DNA of 64,000 nt from Sclerodactyla briareus (lineage: Eukaryota; Echinodermata; Holothuroidea; Dendrochirotida; Sclerodactylidae): contig JAODTK010005872.1 in the NCBI GenBank assembly GCA_026419785.1, positions 124,001 to 188,000 of the forward strand, written 5' to 3'. Position numbers and translations under genes: made by a program. The notes below the pieces were generated by a model, which was given only the letters and a program-made list of their open reading frames with translations, did not search any database and was not told the origin of the DNA. Positions 47,340 to 59,869 of the stretch are shown one piece after another. Numbering within the stretch: the stretch's first letter is position 1; every line of letters begins with the position of its first letter.

Positions 47340-49480
47340 ACAATGTAACTACTTTATTCATTGATCCCTCCTAGAATATAGGTTACCTTTAGAGTCCACA
47401 CTAACAGTCAGGGTTTACTGTAGTGAACCCCATGTTATTTGTAATATAAAACGTTTGTCAGCCCACGAGGCGGCACTCCGCTTCTAACTTCAGTTCCTAC
47501 CTGTCTACGAGGAGTTGTGTTGCTGTTGTTAATAGGCCTAGGCTACAATAGTATCGTTTTGTTACTGTTGTTACAAGTGACGTATTATGTAGTAAACGTA
47601 GCCTTATAGCACAAACGTTGGCCAGCAGGTGTAAGTAGGTTGAGTCTCGTCTATCCGATATGCTCAGAAATCAACCTCCGCCACGTATCAAGATCTTGCT
47701 CAAGGTTTATTGCTTCCTCAAAACTGTTAACGTTGAGTCCCTGAATGCGAAAAAACTTTGAGTTTCCGAGCAGGGGGAGTCACAGGGTCTCCCAACTTGC
47801 TTAGTAGTATGTCTCAATGCTTCTCTCAGAGCGATCTTTGCTGGAGATTCTTCTTGGAGTCCTCGCGACGTGACCGAAAAATCTCAACGTCTATGTGCTA
47901 CTACGAAGACCAGGGATTTGGTTGGTCATATCATAGAGTTCATCGTTTGGTATCCAATTGTTATTGGTCCATCTGCTGTTGAGAACATTGCGGAGTGGAC
48001 TTCTTTGGAAAGAGTCAATTTTGTGATCAAGATTCTTCGTTGTACCCCACAGTTCGCAATTATACAGAAAAATTCTCTGCATTAGGGCATCGAAAATCCG
48101 TCTGCTCTTGAAAATGCTGAAGAGTGTTGAAAGAGTTGTTGGTTATACCAATTCTTTTGTTAATGTCTTCTTCGGTTCCCAACAAACTTCCTACATATTG
48201 ACATTTCTTCCAACTTCCATTGCCAATACTTGTGATTGAAAATTTCTCCGTTTTCGTGCTGTTCATTTTCAGATTTCTTCTTGTCAGTTTATCGGTCACT
48301 CGTTCTTCGATGTATTGTAGTATATGTTCACCAGCTGATGCCCAAGAGATATCATCAGCGTATTGTTGGTCCACGGTGAAGAAGTTGTCGGTATTATTAT
48401 TTACACTGTCATGACTGTAGTCATGATCAACTAACTGAGATGGTTGGATAACTGCATTAATGTCATTTCCATTCCGATTCCAAAGAGTTGGTTAGGTATG
48501 TTATAGGGAATAATGCACTCGCACTGTCACCCTGGGGGGAGGGGGGGGGGGGGGGCGTACCCGATGTTCGTGCTGAAAGGATTTCCTAGTCTGCCGTCTA
48601 ATTTGACCGTGTATGAAACATCGTTCAGTAATAGTGAAATGAGATAGAGTTCGTCGTTCTCGAGGATCTGTTGCAAATCATTTATTAGTGGCCTAGTAAT
48701 AGTTAATACTCGTAGTACGACAAGTGGCTGTAATGTAGGCCTCACGTTAGTGTCACTAGAGTCAAGACGAGGCAAATCCCTGTGTTCACTGAAGAAGGCC
48801 AAGCTAGCTTGTCTTGATTGTGCAAAACCTAGAATTTTACCATAAGAAAAAAACATCATGGCCGGGTGACGGTGTGTGCCGCTGTTAAGTTATTGAAACT
48901 TTTCGGCATGATTGCATAAAGTATACCATGTATACCTGGGTGTATGAGGTTAGTGTTATGGGTGGGTTAGGGTTAGTGAGGGTTAGGGGTAACTTGTTTT
49001 AGGTGTTGGTAACAATAAGAAATGGGATTACATATGTCATTGGAGTCTGACCCTGACCCCACCCCTAGGCCTAATCCCTAACACTGATCTCATAGATCGG
49101 TAAACCGTGCACATGGGTATACATTATGCAATTATGTACTGGTGCAACTGGGCGGCGTAGATAAAAGGGTAACATTATTCATTATTCTCTTTTTTCTTTG
49201 ATTCCTTCCTAAGATTTAGGTTAGCCCTCAATCCACACTAACACTCGGTGAAAACTGTAGTCATAACTTACGTTAATTAGTCCTTGTCGAACTTGGGCCT
49301 CTACTGAGTGTTACTGTTAGTGTTACTGTAGCCTCAGCGCTAGGCCTATCCAGGCCTGTAGTAGTGTAGGCCTAATGTTAGTGTTACTAGGGAGAGACGA
49401 GGCACATCAGTGTGTTCAGTGTTTGAAGAAGTATATATTGTAGCTAGTCTGGCTTGATTGTTGCGAGCGATGAAATCACT
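47340..49480. repeat. Locally duplicated segment, first copy interrupted by LINE L-A
   Basis: 47380-47635 plus 48690-48830 resemble 49195-49480. Shared words are TCCACACTAACA, CTGTAGT, GTAGGCCTCACGTTAGTGT versus GTAGGCCTAATGTTAGTGT, GACGAGGCA, TGTGTTCA and a GCTTGATTGT-like word. The second copy has no LINE. The match over 47440-47635 is weak. A short TTAGGG-like run lies at 48960-48996. Confidence 0.5.
47636..48680 (-). mobile_element. LINE L-A copy 2, 5'-truncated
   Basis: It aligns with 18373-19415 along its whole length (CGTTTGGTATCCAATTG, GATCAAGATTCTTCGTTGTA, CACTCGTTCTTCGATGTA, ATCATCAGCGTATTGTTGG). On the minus strand it reads DVSYTVKLDGRLGNPFSTNIG (in part, 48640-48580), then MDQQYADDISWAS (48374 down) and KKCQYVGSLLGTEEDINKR. 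At the expected G.PQGD box (about 48535-48560) a C run of ~20 bases interrupts the sequence. The 5' cut is at about 48680, as usual for LINE copies, and the 3' end is at about 47636. Confidence 0.85.
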
Positions 49481-51271
49481 TGCTCAAAAGAGTAATCGTT
49501 TTATGATTTTGTGTATTATTTGCTGCTGCTCCCGCCTCCCTCCCTAATCCCCGGCCTCTAACCCAATCTCTCAAATAAGGATATTTGGAACTTCATAAAT
49601 ATTGCATTAAAATTACTCCGGCAAAACAATCACAATTACAGTTCAAAACGGAATTTCAAAATGTATTACCCTGCATGCATGTCTTCGTACACTTTTGGGT
49701 ACATTTACGGTTTAGGCTCAGGGCTGCTATTGATACTGGTTCGTCATATCTTCTAGATTTTGTCAAGTACTTCTCTACAAACATTGATGCACCACACTGA
49801 CTGTGCACAACAGTTTCGAATCCACCTGTTCATCTCCCATACCCCAATTATTTCCTCCCATATTGTCGAGTCTTGCAATAAAGTAGGAATAACTTTAAAC
49901 ATGGAAAACATCCTATAAATTGATGTAGGGATAAATATCTTTTATTTCCACTACTTATAGTGCTGGAAACAAACCTGCTGACCATGACCCATTGTAATTT
50001 AGTTCGCGAATACTAAACTCATCGGATCTTGTGTTCTGTTACAAATTGATAACCGCTGACATTTCCCGCATGAACAGAATTCAGTATGGTATTCCTAAAA
50101 CAAATTGATTCATTCCAACTTTTACAATTTACTCCAGAAGTTATAAAACATTACTGCTGAATAATTCCAAACATGTATAATATCTAGCTTCCCTTGCGGC
50201 AGACGGCACCCTGCACACATGAGAACATCAAACTGCGGCATGATCTGTATGTTTATAAGACCCTACGTTTAAATGAAGATAAAAAAAAGCCTAAATAACT
50301 GAAGACGGAAACCACAATGCATTGTGATTCCTTGCCATATGGACTTACCAGGAATGTCAGTTTTTAGATATTGTGCCTCTCCTCTCTTGTTTGGTTCGAC
50401 CATTGCAATGTAGTTTCGAAATGTGTGTGTGACGGCATAGGGGGATATATTTTTGTCTCATTTCAAAAAATGGTTTTTAAATATGAAAAGTAGTCACTAG
50501 TTATACAGTGACGAATTGACTGTGCGTTAAGTTGTGCTTTTGTCATCATTCATATTATCTACAGCAAAAATCATCACATGCATTATGGGGCCACTCATTC
50601 AAAAAGTATTACCCTGCACCCATGTGGTCTATAGACATTGATTTCTTAGGCTACATTGATCGGTACAGTAGAAAACATTGCTGCCCTTGTTTCCTGGTCA
50701 TGGACACTAGATTATTCTACTACATACTGCTATATCACGTAACCTACCATGGCATCCTATGGGTACCCGGGCAACTCCAGATTACAAGTCTTGGTAGAAT
50801 GGTGCTTGAAACCCAGGACCCTCCAAATTGTGAAACCATGCCAACTGTCACCTAGACAGTGTTGATCTGCAATAAACTGGTATCATTCACTGTTGTTCGA
50901 ACTTCTTATGTTGTGGCAATCCCCTTTCCATACAAAATGATTTCTGTTGTCAATAGAGAACCTTTAGAATAAGGATTATGTTCCCTTCTACATATGCACG
51001 ATGCAATTGTATGTTAATGTTGTACCATGCAGCAGTCTGCCTCTGATAGTTTTGGCAAAGGTAGAAATCTCGGAGAGGAAACAATTTCTAGACAGGGAAA
51101 AAATGGCTATTCTTACAACAGTAGAGGTTCTTCCTATTCATGTTTAATTTGCTACCATGTCAATATTTCCATTGCATGGCAATCTTGTACCATTCTCAGT
51201 TTACACAAGGTAGTGCAAAACATGGAAGAATGAAAACCAGAAATAACCTATAATGAATGGAACCGTAACGG
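49481..51271. other. Unassigned intergenic stretch
   Basis: No gene is recognised. ATTACCCTGCA occurs at 49663 and 50609 in loosely similar context. Open stretches at 49585-49800, 50532-50855 and 51027-51233 have no domain or convincing splice sites. Confidence 0.4.
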
Positions 51272-51473
51272 GGGCGTAGGAGGCCAGATGGTATCTAGGG
51301 GCTGTATGATTTGCCCGCAAAATATTTACTGTTAATATTGCTCAGTTGCTCGATGCGCCTCAGCATATTTTTCCTCTCAGTCGGTGCCCGAAAAACTATC
51401 AGCGCACTGCCCGAAGTTATGCTGAAATATTTGGCTGGGGGCAGCCCCCCCCCCCCCCCCCGCCTCCTACGCC
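51272..51473. mobile_element. 202-bp miniature TIR element
   Basis: The ends GGCGTAGGAGG (51272-51282) and CCTCCTACGCC (51463-51473) are a perfect 11-bp inverted pair. A C run (51446-51461) sits just inside the right end. No coding capacity. Confidence 0.65.
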
Positions 51474-51519
51474 ATGACCTGTAATATTTCTTTTCACCTA
51501 ATTTTACCAGTATGGTTCC

Positions 51520-53250
51520 TTTGCCAAAGGCGAAAGGAATCTTATGCGATGTTCAGGTATGTATATGTATGTGTGTGCTATATTACATAGTGTCTCATTC
51601 CAGCTCTTGTAGACAAGTGAACTCTTACAGCAAAAGGTGTAGAGGATTCATACTTGGTAGATGGTTGGCAATATGAAATAGATGATCCCTATTGTTTTGG
51701 GTCCCGCCATGTTGTTTGACAGAGGTCCATGTCTGAAAACCTTGCAAACACGATAAGTCTTAACAACCAATTTGTAGAGCATCATACTGGTATTGTAAAG
51801 TTGATTCATATTAAAAGGGCAAGTCCAGCCAAAAATACTTAAATATCAATGGATGGTGCATTGAAATCACGCAATCAATGGGTCATGATCAGAGCATATT
51901 CGGTTATAAAGTTAAAATTTTTAAAAGGTTATAATTATCACTCTAAGTTGGACAATTTGCAAATGGCAACATTTGATGATGTCATATCTACCAATTTTAA
52001 AGAAAAGGTTGAGAAAAATAAACATGTCTTAACTTCCCTCATATTGGTAGAATTTAGAATTGAAATTTGGTGATTTGCCAAATCACCAAATTATATGAAA
52101 TTTGAGGAAGCCAAAAATCTCCCAACCGGAACAGGCAATAAACCTGGAACAAAAGGATATTTGAATGATTTTGATTGTCTTTAAAATTATAACACCAAAA
52201 GAGAGAACGAGTATTAATGTGGCTGGACTTTGCCTCCAAGTAAATGATTTTGTTCTCCGGTCTGAGCAAGGTCATCTGAGGTAACAGGAATCAAAACCTT
52301 AAACATTGTAAAAACAATAAAACTAGTGAAAGAAACGGTTGCAATTACAGCTCCATACTTGGGTGTAGCTGACATAGGAATAGAAACATCTTGTTTTGGG
52401 GTCTGGGTAAGGTATCTGAAGTCACCCGAGAAAAAAGTCGAAAAAGTTGTTAAATATGATAACTATTGCACATGGACGTATAGAAGGTTAACACTTAGTA
52501 TGTATGTTTCCTATGGAGATCATGATCACTATTGTTTCAGGGTCAGGTACAAGGGGTTAATCCAGGTAAAACAGAGATCAAAGACACAAACTGTGCAAAC
52601 ATGAACAATATGGACCTAAGGTAAAAATGTTTCCAGCTTGGTATGTAGGTTGGCCATATGTAGTTCCTATTGTTTTGGATCTGGTCCAGGTGTCATCGAG
52701 CGGTCAGTAGAAAGCAAAATCTGAAAACCTAACTCTCCATATACTACAAATTGCAAAAGTTTCATAACTTGGTAGGGGGCTGGCCAATGAGGCTATCCGA
52801 GTAGGTGATCCCCTAGTGTTTTCTAGGTCTTGAGCCAATTCCAAGTTATCTGAGGTCACAGGTCAAAGTCCGAGCACATTGGCAAACGAAGAGGCCCCCA
52901 ATGTTAAGGCCCCTTACAGTGCCAACGTACGTAGCCATTGACCATTCTTCAAATTCATGCTTCAATGTTAGATTCTTCCCACATCGAATTTCATTTCATC
53001 GCGAGTACGAATGGCACTGCATTCGGGTTTTGTGGCTGTTATTGCTAGTACTTCCATGAACTGCGTACTGGCACTTTAAAGTAAATGAAAATAGATGCGT
53101 AGACCTGGCAGGCGCCAGGAACCTTGGCCCCGAATTATAAGAGTCTTTTTGATTACCTTGCCGAAGAGGCTGGAACAGGAATCTAGCAGTCATGCACGTG
53201 CGTTATGTGTGTGTGTGTGTCTGTTGTGTGTGTGTGTGTGTGTGTTGACA
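51520..53250. repeat. Degenerate ~160-bp GGTCA repeat array
   Basis: Units carry CTTGGTAGRTGGTTGGC-like, GATSMYCCTATTGTTTTGG and AGGTCA words (51650, 52500, 52650, 52780 and others). The array is interrupted by a TIR element (51812-52238) and ends in a (TG)n tract (53203-53247). It includes a direct repeat AGGTCA-C-AGGTCA at 52853-52865. Non-coding. Confidence 0.55.
51812..52238. mobile_element. TTAA-type TIR element inserted in the GGTCA array
   Basis: The left end is TTAAAAGGGCAAGTCCAGCC (51812) and the right end GGCTGGACTTTGCCTCC (about 52221-52237), an imperfect inverted pair. The interior shares GATGATGTCATATCTACCAA with the element at 22201. No transposase is encoded. Confidence 0.7.
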
Positions 53251-55999
53251 TCTTGTCAGCACAATATCTGCCATACGCAAACTGGTATCAAGATTCAAAT
53301 TAGGTATGCGGGTTGCCACATATGGGGAGAATGACCACTATTGTTTTGGGGTGCTCGTTCAGTTGTCATTCAAAGGCACGAGAGGGCAAAGTCAAAAAGC
53401 TTGTCAGCACGAATATAACGAACGCGAGTATCTATCAAGTTCAAATGGGTATGTGGGGGGGGGAGAGGTATAGGTGAGGATGAACCTATTGTTTTTGGTG
53501 TCGGGTCAAAGGTCATTCAAGGTCACCACAGGAAATCGTCATATATCCGGAGAACGAAACATTTTGGAGGGACCTGTCGTAATGGAAAAGTTTCGTTCGT
53601 CTGGGTGATGAAATACATCTGGTGACCGACTTTTTGAACTCATTGACTTTTGACCTCATTTGACCTTTTGACATGGTGATTTTGCATGTTTTTTGTGTTG
53701 GCACAAATGCGTCTTTTTTAGAAAACAAAAAAGTCAAGACCACTACTACGATTACTCTATCACACAGTTATCGCATGAGTGGAAGGTCAAGACAAGCTAA
53801 AAACACTGAAATGTGGATAAATTGGGCATTTGACATCGCTCGTCAGCATTATAGCTAATAATGCAAATATCTATTAAGTTCAAATTAAGTGTGTGGAGTT
53901 GTCCACATGTGAAGATTAACCATATTGTTTTTTTGGTATCAGGTCAAGGCATTAAAGTGTCCCTAGGACCAATCCTTAGATCTCGGCACGAGTTCATTGT
54001 ACAGAGTGAGAACAAGCATATAGCCAACCGAACAAATGTTTCCCCCAGTGAAGACAGTACAAATTCTGAATTTGTCATTTTGTGTTATCTGTGATATGTT
54101 TGAGATTGAATAGCACCAAATATTCCCCCCATAAGACAGTACAAATTCTGGGATTTTCATTTTTTCTTATTATCCTGTATGTTGGAGTATGGACTAGCAC
54201 CCAGTGACAGCTATATGTCCCTCCTGATCAGTAGTGGTGATTTGCTACGGGGTGGGGTTGGCAAGTTGGTCTTGTCACGCAACCCCCCCCCTCAGGTTTC
54301 ATAGGCAGCTTTGGAATGGAAAAAAATGTATGCCCTATTGAAAGCCTGCATCACTGCATTTATTGACAATTCCTAATTGCAAGGCCAAAGAAGCGCCTTC
54401 TTGCGATACTTCCTCTCATTTGTGTTACACGTATGACCACCAGATTGCTGTGTGTTGCCCCCTTCATGAAATCTGGGTGCTTCACCCCCCCCCCCCCCCC
54501 CTCCCCATAAAATATTTCATCCAGTGGAGACAGGCACAATTCTTGAATTGTCATTTTATTATTATTCACTGATACGTTTGAATATTGACTAGCCAACCAG
54601 TGACCAGCCGATATGTACCCTACTGATCAGTTAGATGGTGTTTTGCGGGGGGGGTGTAACCTTGGTTTTGCATGATGAAAACCCCCCCCCACCACAACAC
54701 CCCCCCCCACCACCCCCCCCCCCCCACCCCACCCCCCCCCAACCCCGCAACCAGGTTTTCAGGCGCGCCTTATGGAAATTGAAAAATGTAGCCCATTTGA
54801 AGCCTGCATCACTGACTTTTGGACCAAATTCTAATTGCAAGGCCGAGAAAAAGAAGAAAAGTCTCTTTGGTGTAGTACTTCCTCTCATTAGTGTTATATT
54901 TACATTTAATCCAGTGGTTTTGTTCTCAAGGAAGGTACAAAAATGGGATTAGAACCGTGGAGATCAATGGGAGGGTGCTGGGGGGGGGGGGGACAAAAAT
55001 GGCAATTTTCCATAGGCCTATTTATATTTATCAGGGGGGAATCCAAGTTTGTTGCTTTACATAATTGAAAACGGTGATATGATCTTCAAATTCCCATTTG
55101 ACTAGTTATTAAGCCAGAATGCACAGCAGGAAATGTCCTGAATGCAATTAGAACACCTATGCGGGGCCACATCCTCTTCAACCCACTGCCTGCATTGTGT
55201 ACGTGTATACTATAATAAGCCTTAGTTTGGATGGTCAACATTGGTCTGGCCCATTCCTCAAACGGAAGTTATCTCTTTAGTGTTGTGTGGAAACTGTGAG
55301 CGGTTAAAACAAATAATAAACTTTGGACTGCCTGTCAGACATTCAGGCTCAGAGGACTGAGAGTGTTGTATGACAATTATTTCTCTGTGTGCACTCAGTC
55401 TCCTGATTATCTGATAGTTTACATTTAAAGTTAAACCTTCCTCTAAGCACACTTCCAGGATTAAATTACTTGACAGGCAGGACTGAATATTGGGTATCAT
55501 TACTGTTTATTAACCTATCATAGACAAGCATGATGAGGCTGTGTGTAGAAGACAATGAGAGGGTAGGAGTTGGGGAAGAAGGAAGGAAGAAGAGAGCAAG
55601 AGGTCACAGGAATAGCTTCTGGAATGGGGAAGGGCACAACATTTGTGGCATTTTTCGCTATTGGGCAAAAAGTGAGGGCATTTACCCTGTACCCCAGGCA
55701 GAAAAGGGTAGGGTTTGAGTATATAAATATCTCTTCTTCCCCAGTGCATCTATCTGGTGTGACAGTCCATGAGGTGACTATTTGTGAAAAGTGGTTGCCG
55801 GGATACTGGGGATAATCACATTTAAACATTGGCACGAAGTCTTACTGATCGAAATGATGAGCCCACATAATTCAGAAAGTCTCAATATTGGCTGCATGAT
55901 AAAATACAAATAGGATAATAGAAACCAGACAAGATCTTTGCACTTTCTAGTGTTATATATATATATATATGATTTATATATATATTATATATATAATAT

Positions 56000-56044
<45 letters not shown>

Positions 56045-56900
56045 ATATATATTAGATATATATATATAATATATGGGAGGTGGTGCATGGGTGGTCCATA
56101 TACCCACCACTGTAGGGGGGAATGTGTGATTTGAAAGCTTTGTGAAGTTTGACCATAAAAATGGAAATAAGAATTTGAGGGACTAGTACAAAGGATTTGA
56201 TACAGTATTTGAACAAGTTTGCACGTGGTCAATTGAATATGACCCACCCTTTTACCCCGGACGAGGGTGGGTCGTGTTGCATTCTAGGTGGGTCAACAAA
56301 ATGATGACCCCTCAGTCACTTTTGTGCCTGGAAAAAAATTTGAAAATTGATACACCCACAGTCACTTCAAACGACCACGGACTAATCGGCTGTACGAATT
56401 GAACGAGTGGACTGGCATGACTTCCCCCTCAGTCACATTAGTGATTATAGGACTATGGACAATGACCAACAGGTGAGACACCCATGCATTAGACACTGAA
56501 TGTAACTACAACAATGACTCACCTTGTCCAGGTAGTGAAGGGATGCACTTGACAATATATAGGCCTGCATGAGAATGCACTTCTCGTTCCCCACCCATAT
56601 ACCCCAAAAAGAGATTTTTGTGTGTGTTTACAAGTTGATGATTGGTCGTACGCGATTCAAAGAACTGCAATTCATTCAATCTATCGGCTTCTCAAACAAG
56701 GATCTTTGCGGTAGGAACTTATGGCAGGTGCTTGGTTCGTTTTTGTCAAGTTTGTGGTTTGAGTTGGCAATTCACATCTTGCAGGGTTTACTCTAGCTGA
56801 ATAATCATGGTGATGCCACGTCCTTTACGGGGAACATGTCAGGGAAAAAAAAGGCAAAGGCAATCTCTACGCAGAGTTTGCGTTATTGTTTACAAGACTT
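53205..56900. repeat. R1 composite repeat, copy 3
   Basis: This is the fullest copy, with a GGTCA leader (53250-53960), two nested subunits (54100-54900) with C runs up to ~20 bases (54485-54503, 54690-54742), the segment absent from copy 1 (55090-55640), a (TA)n tract (55953-56075) and a tail to about 56890. The (TA)n tract replaces a short TATATATA word of copy 2 (4837), showing expansion in place. Stop-free stretches over the C runs are compositional. Confidence 0.8.
55953..56075. repeat. (TA)n microsatellite inside R1 copy 3
   Basis: An interrupted TATATA tract of about 120 bases. The corresponding site in copy 2 has about 10 bases of TA. Confidence 0.85.
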
Positions 56901-58059
56901 GCAGTAATTTAGTTGCGAATTTTGCAGGGGGAAAGGTTTTTCTGACTTAATGTGAGACTTGAGTCTAAGTATGGAAAAAAATAGGTCTAGGTAAATAGCT
57001 ATATAGATCGCCAGTACCTAAAAAAATTCCAAATTGCAATAGGATTTTTCTTAAAGTGGTTAACTGGTCTAAATTCTACCGTTACAGCGCCGACGCCGAA
57101 GCGCAATGCAATCTTTTCACAAAATGATCCCAACTACAAAAAGTCCGTTCATGCTACATAGTGTGCAAATTTAGTTCGGATTTCTGAAGGAAGAGGAACA
57201 AATTTAGTAAGCTACTTTTCCTGCACATCAAATAATCCCAATGAACAGGGCATTGCCTAAGCCGGCACCAATTCGACAAATATGGATGCCAACAGCGGTG
57301 GCTTTTAACAGGCGAGGAGGAATCAGATGCTATAACAACTTCAAATTAATCGTTTCACCATTGATCCGAATTGTTGGGAGAGATTCTGGAGACAATAAAA
57401 CATGTTTGTCTCAGTTGGAATAGTCTTGGAAATGGGAACTTCATGTTGGGTAATTAGCCATGAACTTGTCCGATGGGTCGCTGGAATTCCGAATATGCGA
57501 AATATTTGGCAAATATTAGGGAGTGAGAAACCCCATTACCACCTCTAGCGACCGTCCTTGCCCACGACTCTACTTGTCGTCGGTTTAGGTTGTCGCTTTT
57601 GACTGCGTTTCGGTTATTAATAGGCCTACGGTGTTATGCATGTCAAGGCCAACGCGGGGCAAGGGAAGAGTAGAAACATCGAACCTCGAGACCCGGTGTG
57701 AGTTGACACGAAAAAAGAGGAACTCGAAATTTCAGACGAGAACAATCGAAACATCGTAATCGCGGACGGAAAAAAATGAGTGAGAAAAAAAAACATCGAA
57801 ATTGAGACGGAAAAAGTTAGAGAGGCGTCGAAATCTCGAGCCGAAATCAAAGTAGAAACATCAAAATCTTGACAGACTCTAAGTCACGGTACTGCGAAGG
57901 ACTAAAACGCCCATTGTAGCCGTATTTAGGACCCTCCATACAACCATGAGAGTAGGCTATATAATAATCCCTTCCATTGGAATTTACCGGCACTGGGTAG
58001 TTTTTATGCATCGCCGAAGGCAAAATGAATAGATTTGCGGTCACGCACTGTGCGTATTG
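56901..58059. other. Unassigned stretch with CATCGAA-type simple repeat
   Basis: At 57640-57880 irregular iterations of GAAACATCGAA, CTCGAAAT and ACGGAAAAA words occur. No gene is recognised. Confidence 0.45.
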
Positions 58060-58600
58060 TGTGTGTGTGTATGTGTGACTCCCCTTGTCAGCTCGTATCG
58101 CACGATTACCAAAAAAGGTTATCAACGTCCCAAATTACGGTATAGGGTTTTGCACATATGAAGAGGGATGACCCCTTATGGTTTATTGTGTCAGTTCAAG
58201 GCATTCAAGGTCACGAGAGAGGCAAACTGTCAGCCGGATATCTAACGAAACGTAAGCATTGTATATGTTCAAATTAAGTATGCGGGGTGCACGTATAGTG
58301 AAAATGCCCCCATTGTTTTGGGTTAGGTCAAGGTCATTGAAGGTCACCATAGGACAATCCTCATATATTTGGCAAAGAAACATTTTAGAGGGATGTTCTT
58401 ATGAAAAGTTTTGTTCGTCCGGGCAACTACATTTGGTGACCTACTTTGAATCTGACCCGTGTTTTTTGACCTCGTGACCTTGTGTTTTGAGTGCAATTTT
58501 GTTATGACCAGATTTGTCTTGTTGAGATAAAACCGTTAAAGTGAATCAGAATATGTACTGCAACACTCCTATCACGAACTATCTCACGGAACGCACATGT
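58060..58600. repeat. R1 composite repeat, partial copy 4 (leader only)
   Basis: It aligns with 53205-53780: (TG)n, CTTGTCAGC, GTTCAAATTAAGTATGCGGG, TTGTTTTGGGT, CAAGGTCACC, ACATTTTRGAGGGA, TTTTGTTCGTCYGGG, and CATTTGGTGACCTACTTTGA. It then fades near 58600 with no nested subunits. Confidence 0.7.
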
Positions 58601-59284
58601 GTAAAGGTGCAAGACAGACTCCTAAACAATGGATTGGTGTTAAAATTTGCCGTTGTTGACATCTGGCAACAAAACATTGGAGCCGTTGCAGAGGGGGGCC
58701 AAGTGGAATGATTAAGATGAAGGAAGGGGCGCTTAAACCTCATTTTTGGCTTAAGCCTAAGGCATGTAAAGGGGATCACTGCGTGCCTCGCACATGATTA
58801 TTTTCTTCCTGGTGGAAAGATGATAAAGTTGGGCCAAAAAAGATGGTTGCTGAGCAGACTTGAATTTTGACGGAACGTTCTTAAAAGATATACCATTTGT
58901 AGTTTATCGACAGGAGTGAATCCTTAAACTGTCATTTGAGTATAATAGGCCTCCCTACTTGTGGAAGTTTGTTTGTTTGAGCTATTTGACATTGTATTCC
59001 TTGAATACTGTACTTCTTTTGACATATGAGGCCGGCTCGAATGCAGAAAATTTGTACAGGAATGGTTTCGAGATTGAGTTTAGGGAAACTATAGAGCGCC
59101 TAACTTATCCCCTTGGGCGAAAAAGGCGCTTATGGCTTTTGAGAGGCAGATGGTGCAATGTTTGAGCTTACGATCGAAATAAAATGGCTTCGACTTTTCC
59201 GAAAAGCTCTTCTTCGTTTTTAAAAGAAAATCCAACCTTGGGACAGGGCACCCTTTGATCCCAGGAGCGGGGCCGCAACGCAAC
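58601..59284. other. Unassigned spacer
   Basis: No gene is recognised. Confidence 0.35.
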
Positions 59285-59336
59285 ACTGCGACTGGCCGGA
59301 CGTTGGCCCGCGGGCCATAGTTAGACACCCCTGTTC
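59285..59336 (-). mobile_element. hAT-like terminal sequence
   Basis: On the minus strand, AGGGGTGTCTAACTATGGCC is followed by CGCGGGCCAACGTCCGGCC. CAGGGGTGTC followed by a GGCCCGCGGGCC palindrome is the known end of a common hAT (Charlie-like) non-autonomous type in animals. The other end was not located, so this is one terminus or a fragment. Confidence 0.5.
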
Positions 59337-59749
59337 TAGAGGGATGTTGTAGGCAAGTTTTCGTTTCGTCAGCGACTGCAATTTAGTTTCGCTAGGCATG
59401 GGAGCCTACTGTCGTTTAAGTCCTTCTGGTCATCTGGCCACCATCAATTTAGATATCTGTGTCGGATGGGAAAAAACATTTCCCCGATCTATATCTTCTC
59501 AGGCAGGGGTATGTTGCCACCATGATGTGCCACCCAATTGAAGAAAACCTGCACCTTTAAAAACTCTAACTCCCAGTGGCCCTAGACAAACTTTGCTGAT
59601 TTATTTATGGCCATTATCAACAAATGACCAATCTACAGTTTTTTATAAGATCATGCCCCTTCAAAGGAAAAGGTAAAGTTTGGAGCACACGCCGTGAACA
59701 GTGCCTGCTGCGGGAGGCGGCTGACGACGGGGACACTGCTGTCTGAACA

Positions 59750-59862
59750 CAGTTTCTTCCCTGGATGACCCGACCGGGATTCGATCCCCCCCTGTCCTCC
59801 CGAGTGGAAGGCCGACGCCTCTCAGCCTCTACCCAATTGTGGCCAACCCTCGGTAATGTGCC
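59750..59862 (-). repeat. tRNA-derived SINE head, copy 3
   Basis: On the minus strand there is ATTACCGAGGGTTGGCCACA, an A-box-like TTGGCCACAATTGGG, and, about 50 bases on, a B-box-like GGATCGAATCCCGGT. The order matches the heads in the 28-29 kb duplication (ATTACCGAG, TGGCCA, AGAG, TCGAATCCC). The spacing is longer than in a standard tRNA and no acceptor stem is evident. Confidence 0.55.
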
Positions 59863-59869
59863 CCACTTT

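Noticed and set aside
48960-48996. GGGTTAGGG-like words suggesting a telomere remnant
   Set aside because: Only a few imperfect units occur, in sequence rich in GTTAG words; too short to call.
54635-54952. 105-codon open frame with a polyproline stretch, and its Gly-rich antisense frame
   Set aside because: Both come from the C runs of an R1 subunit and are not conserved in the other R1 copies.
59750-59862. Functional tRNA gene
   Set aside because: A- and B-box words are present, but the spacing is long and no acceptor stem pairs, so a SINE head is the better reading.
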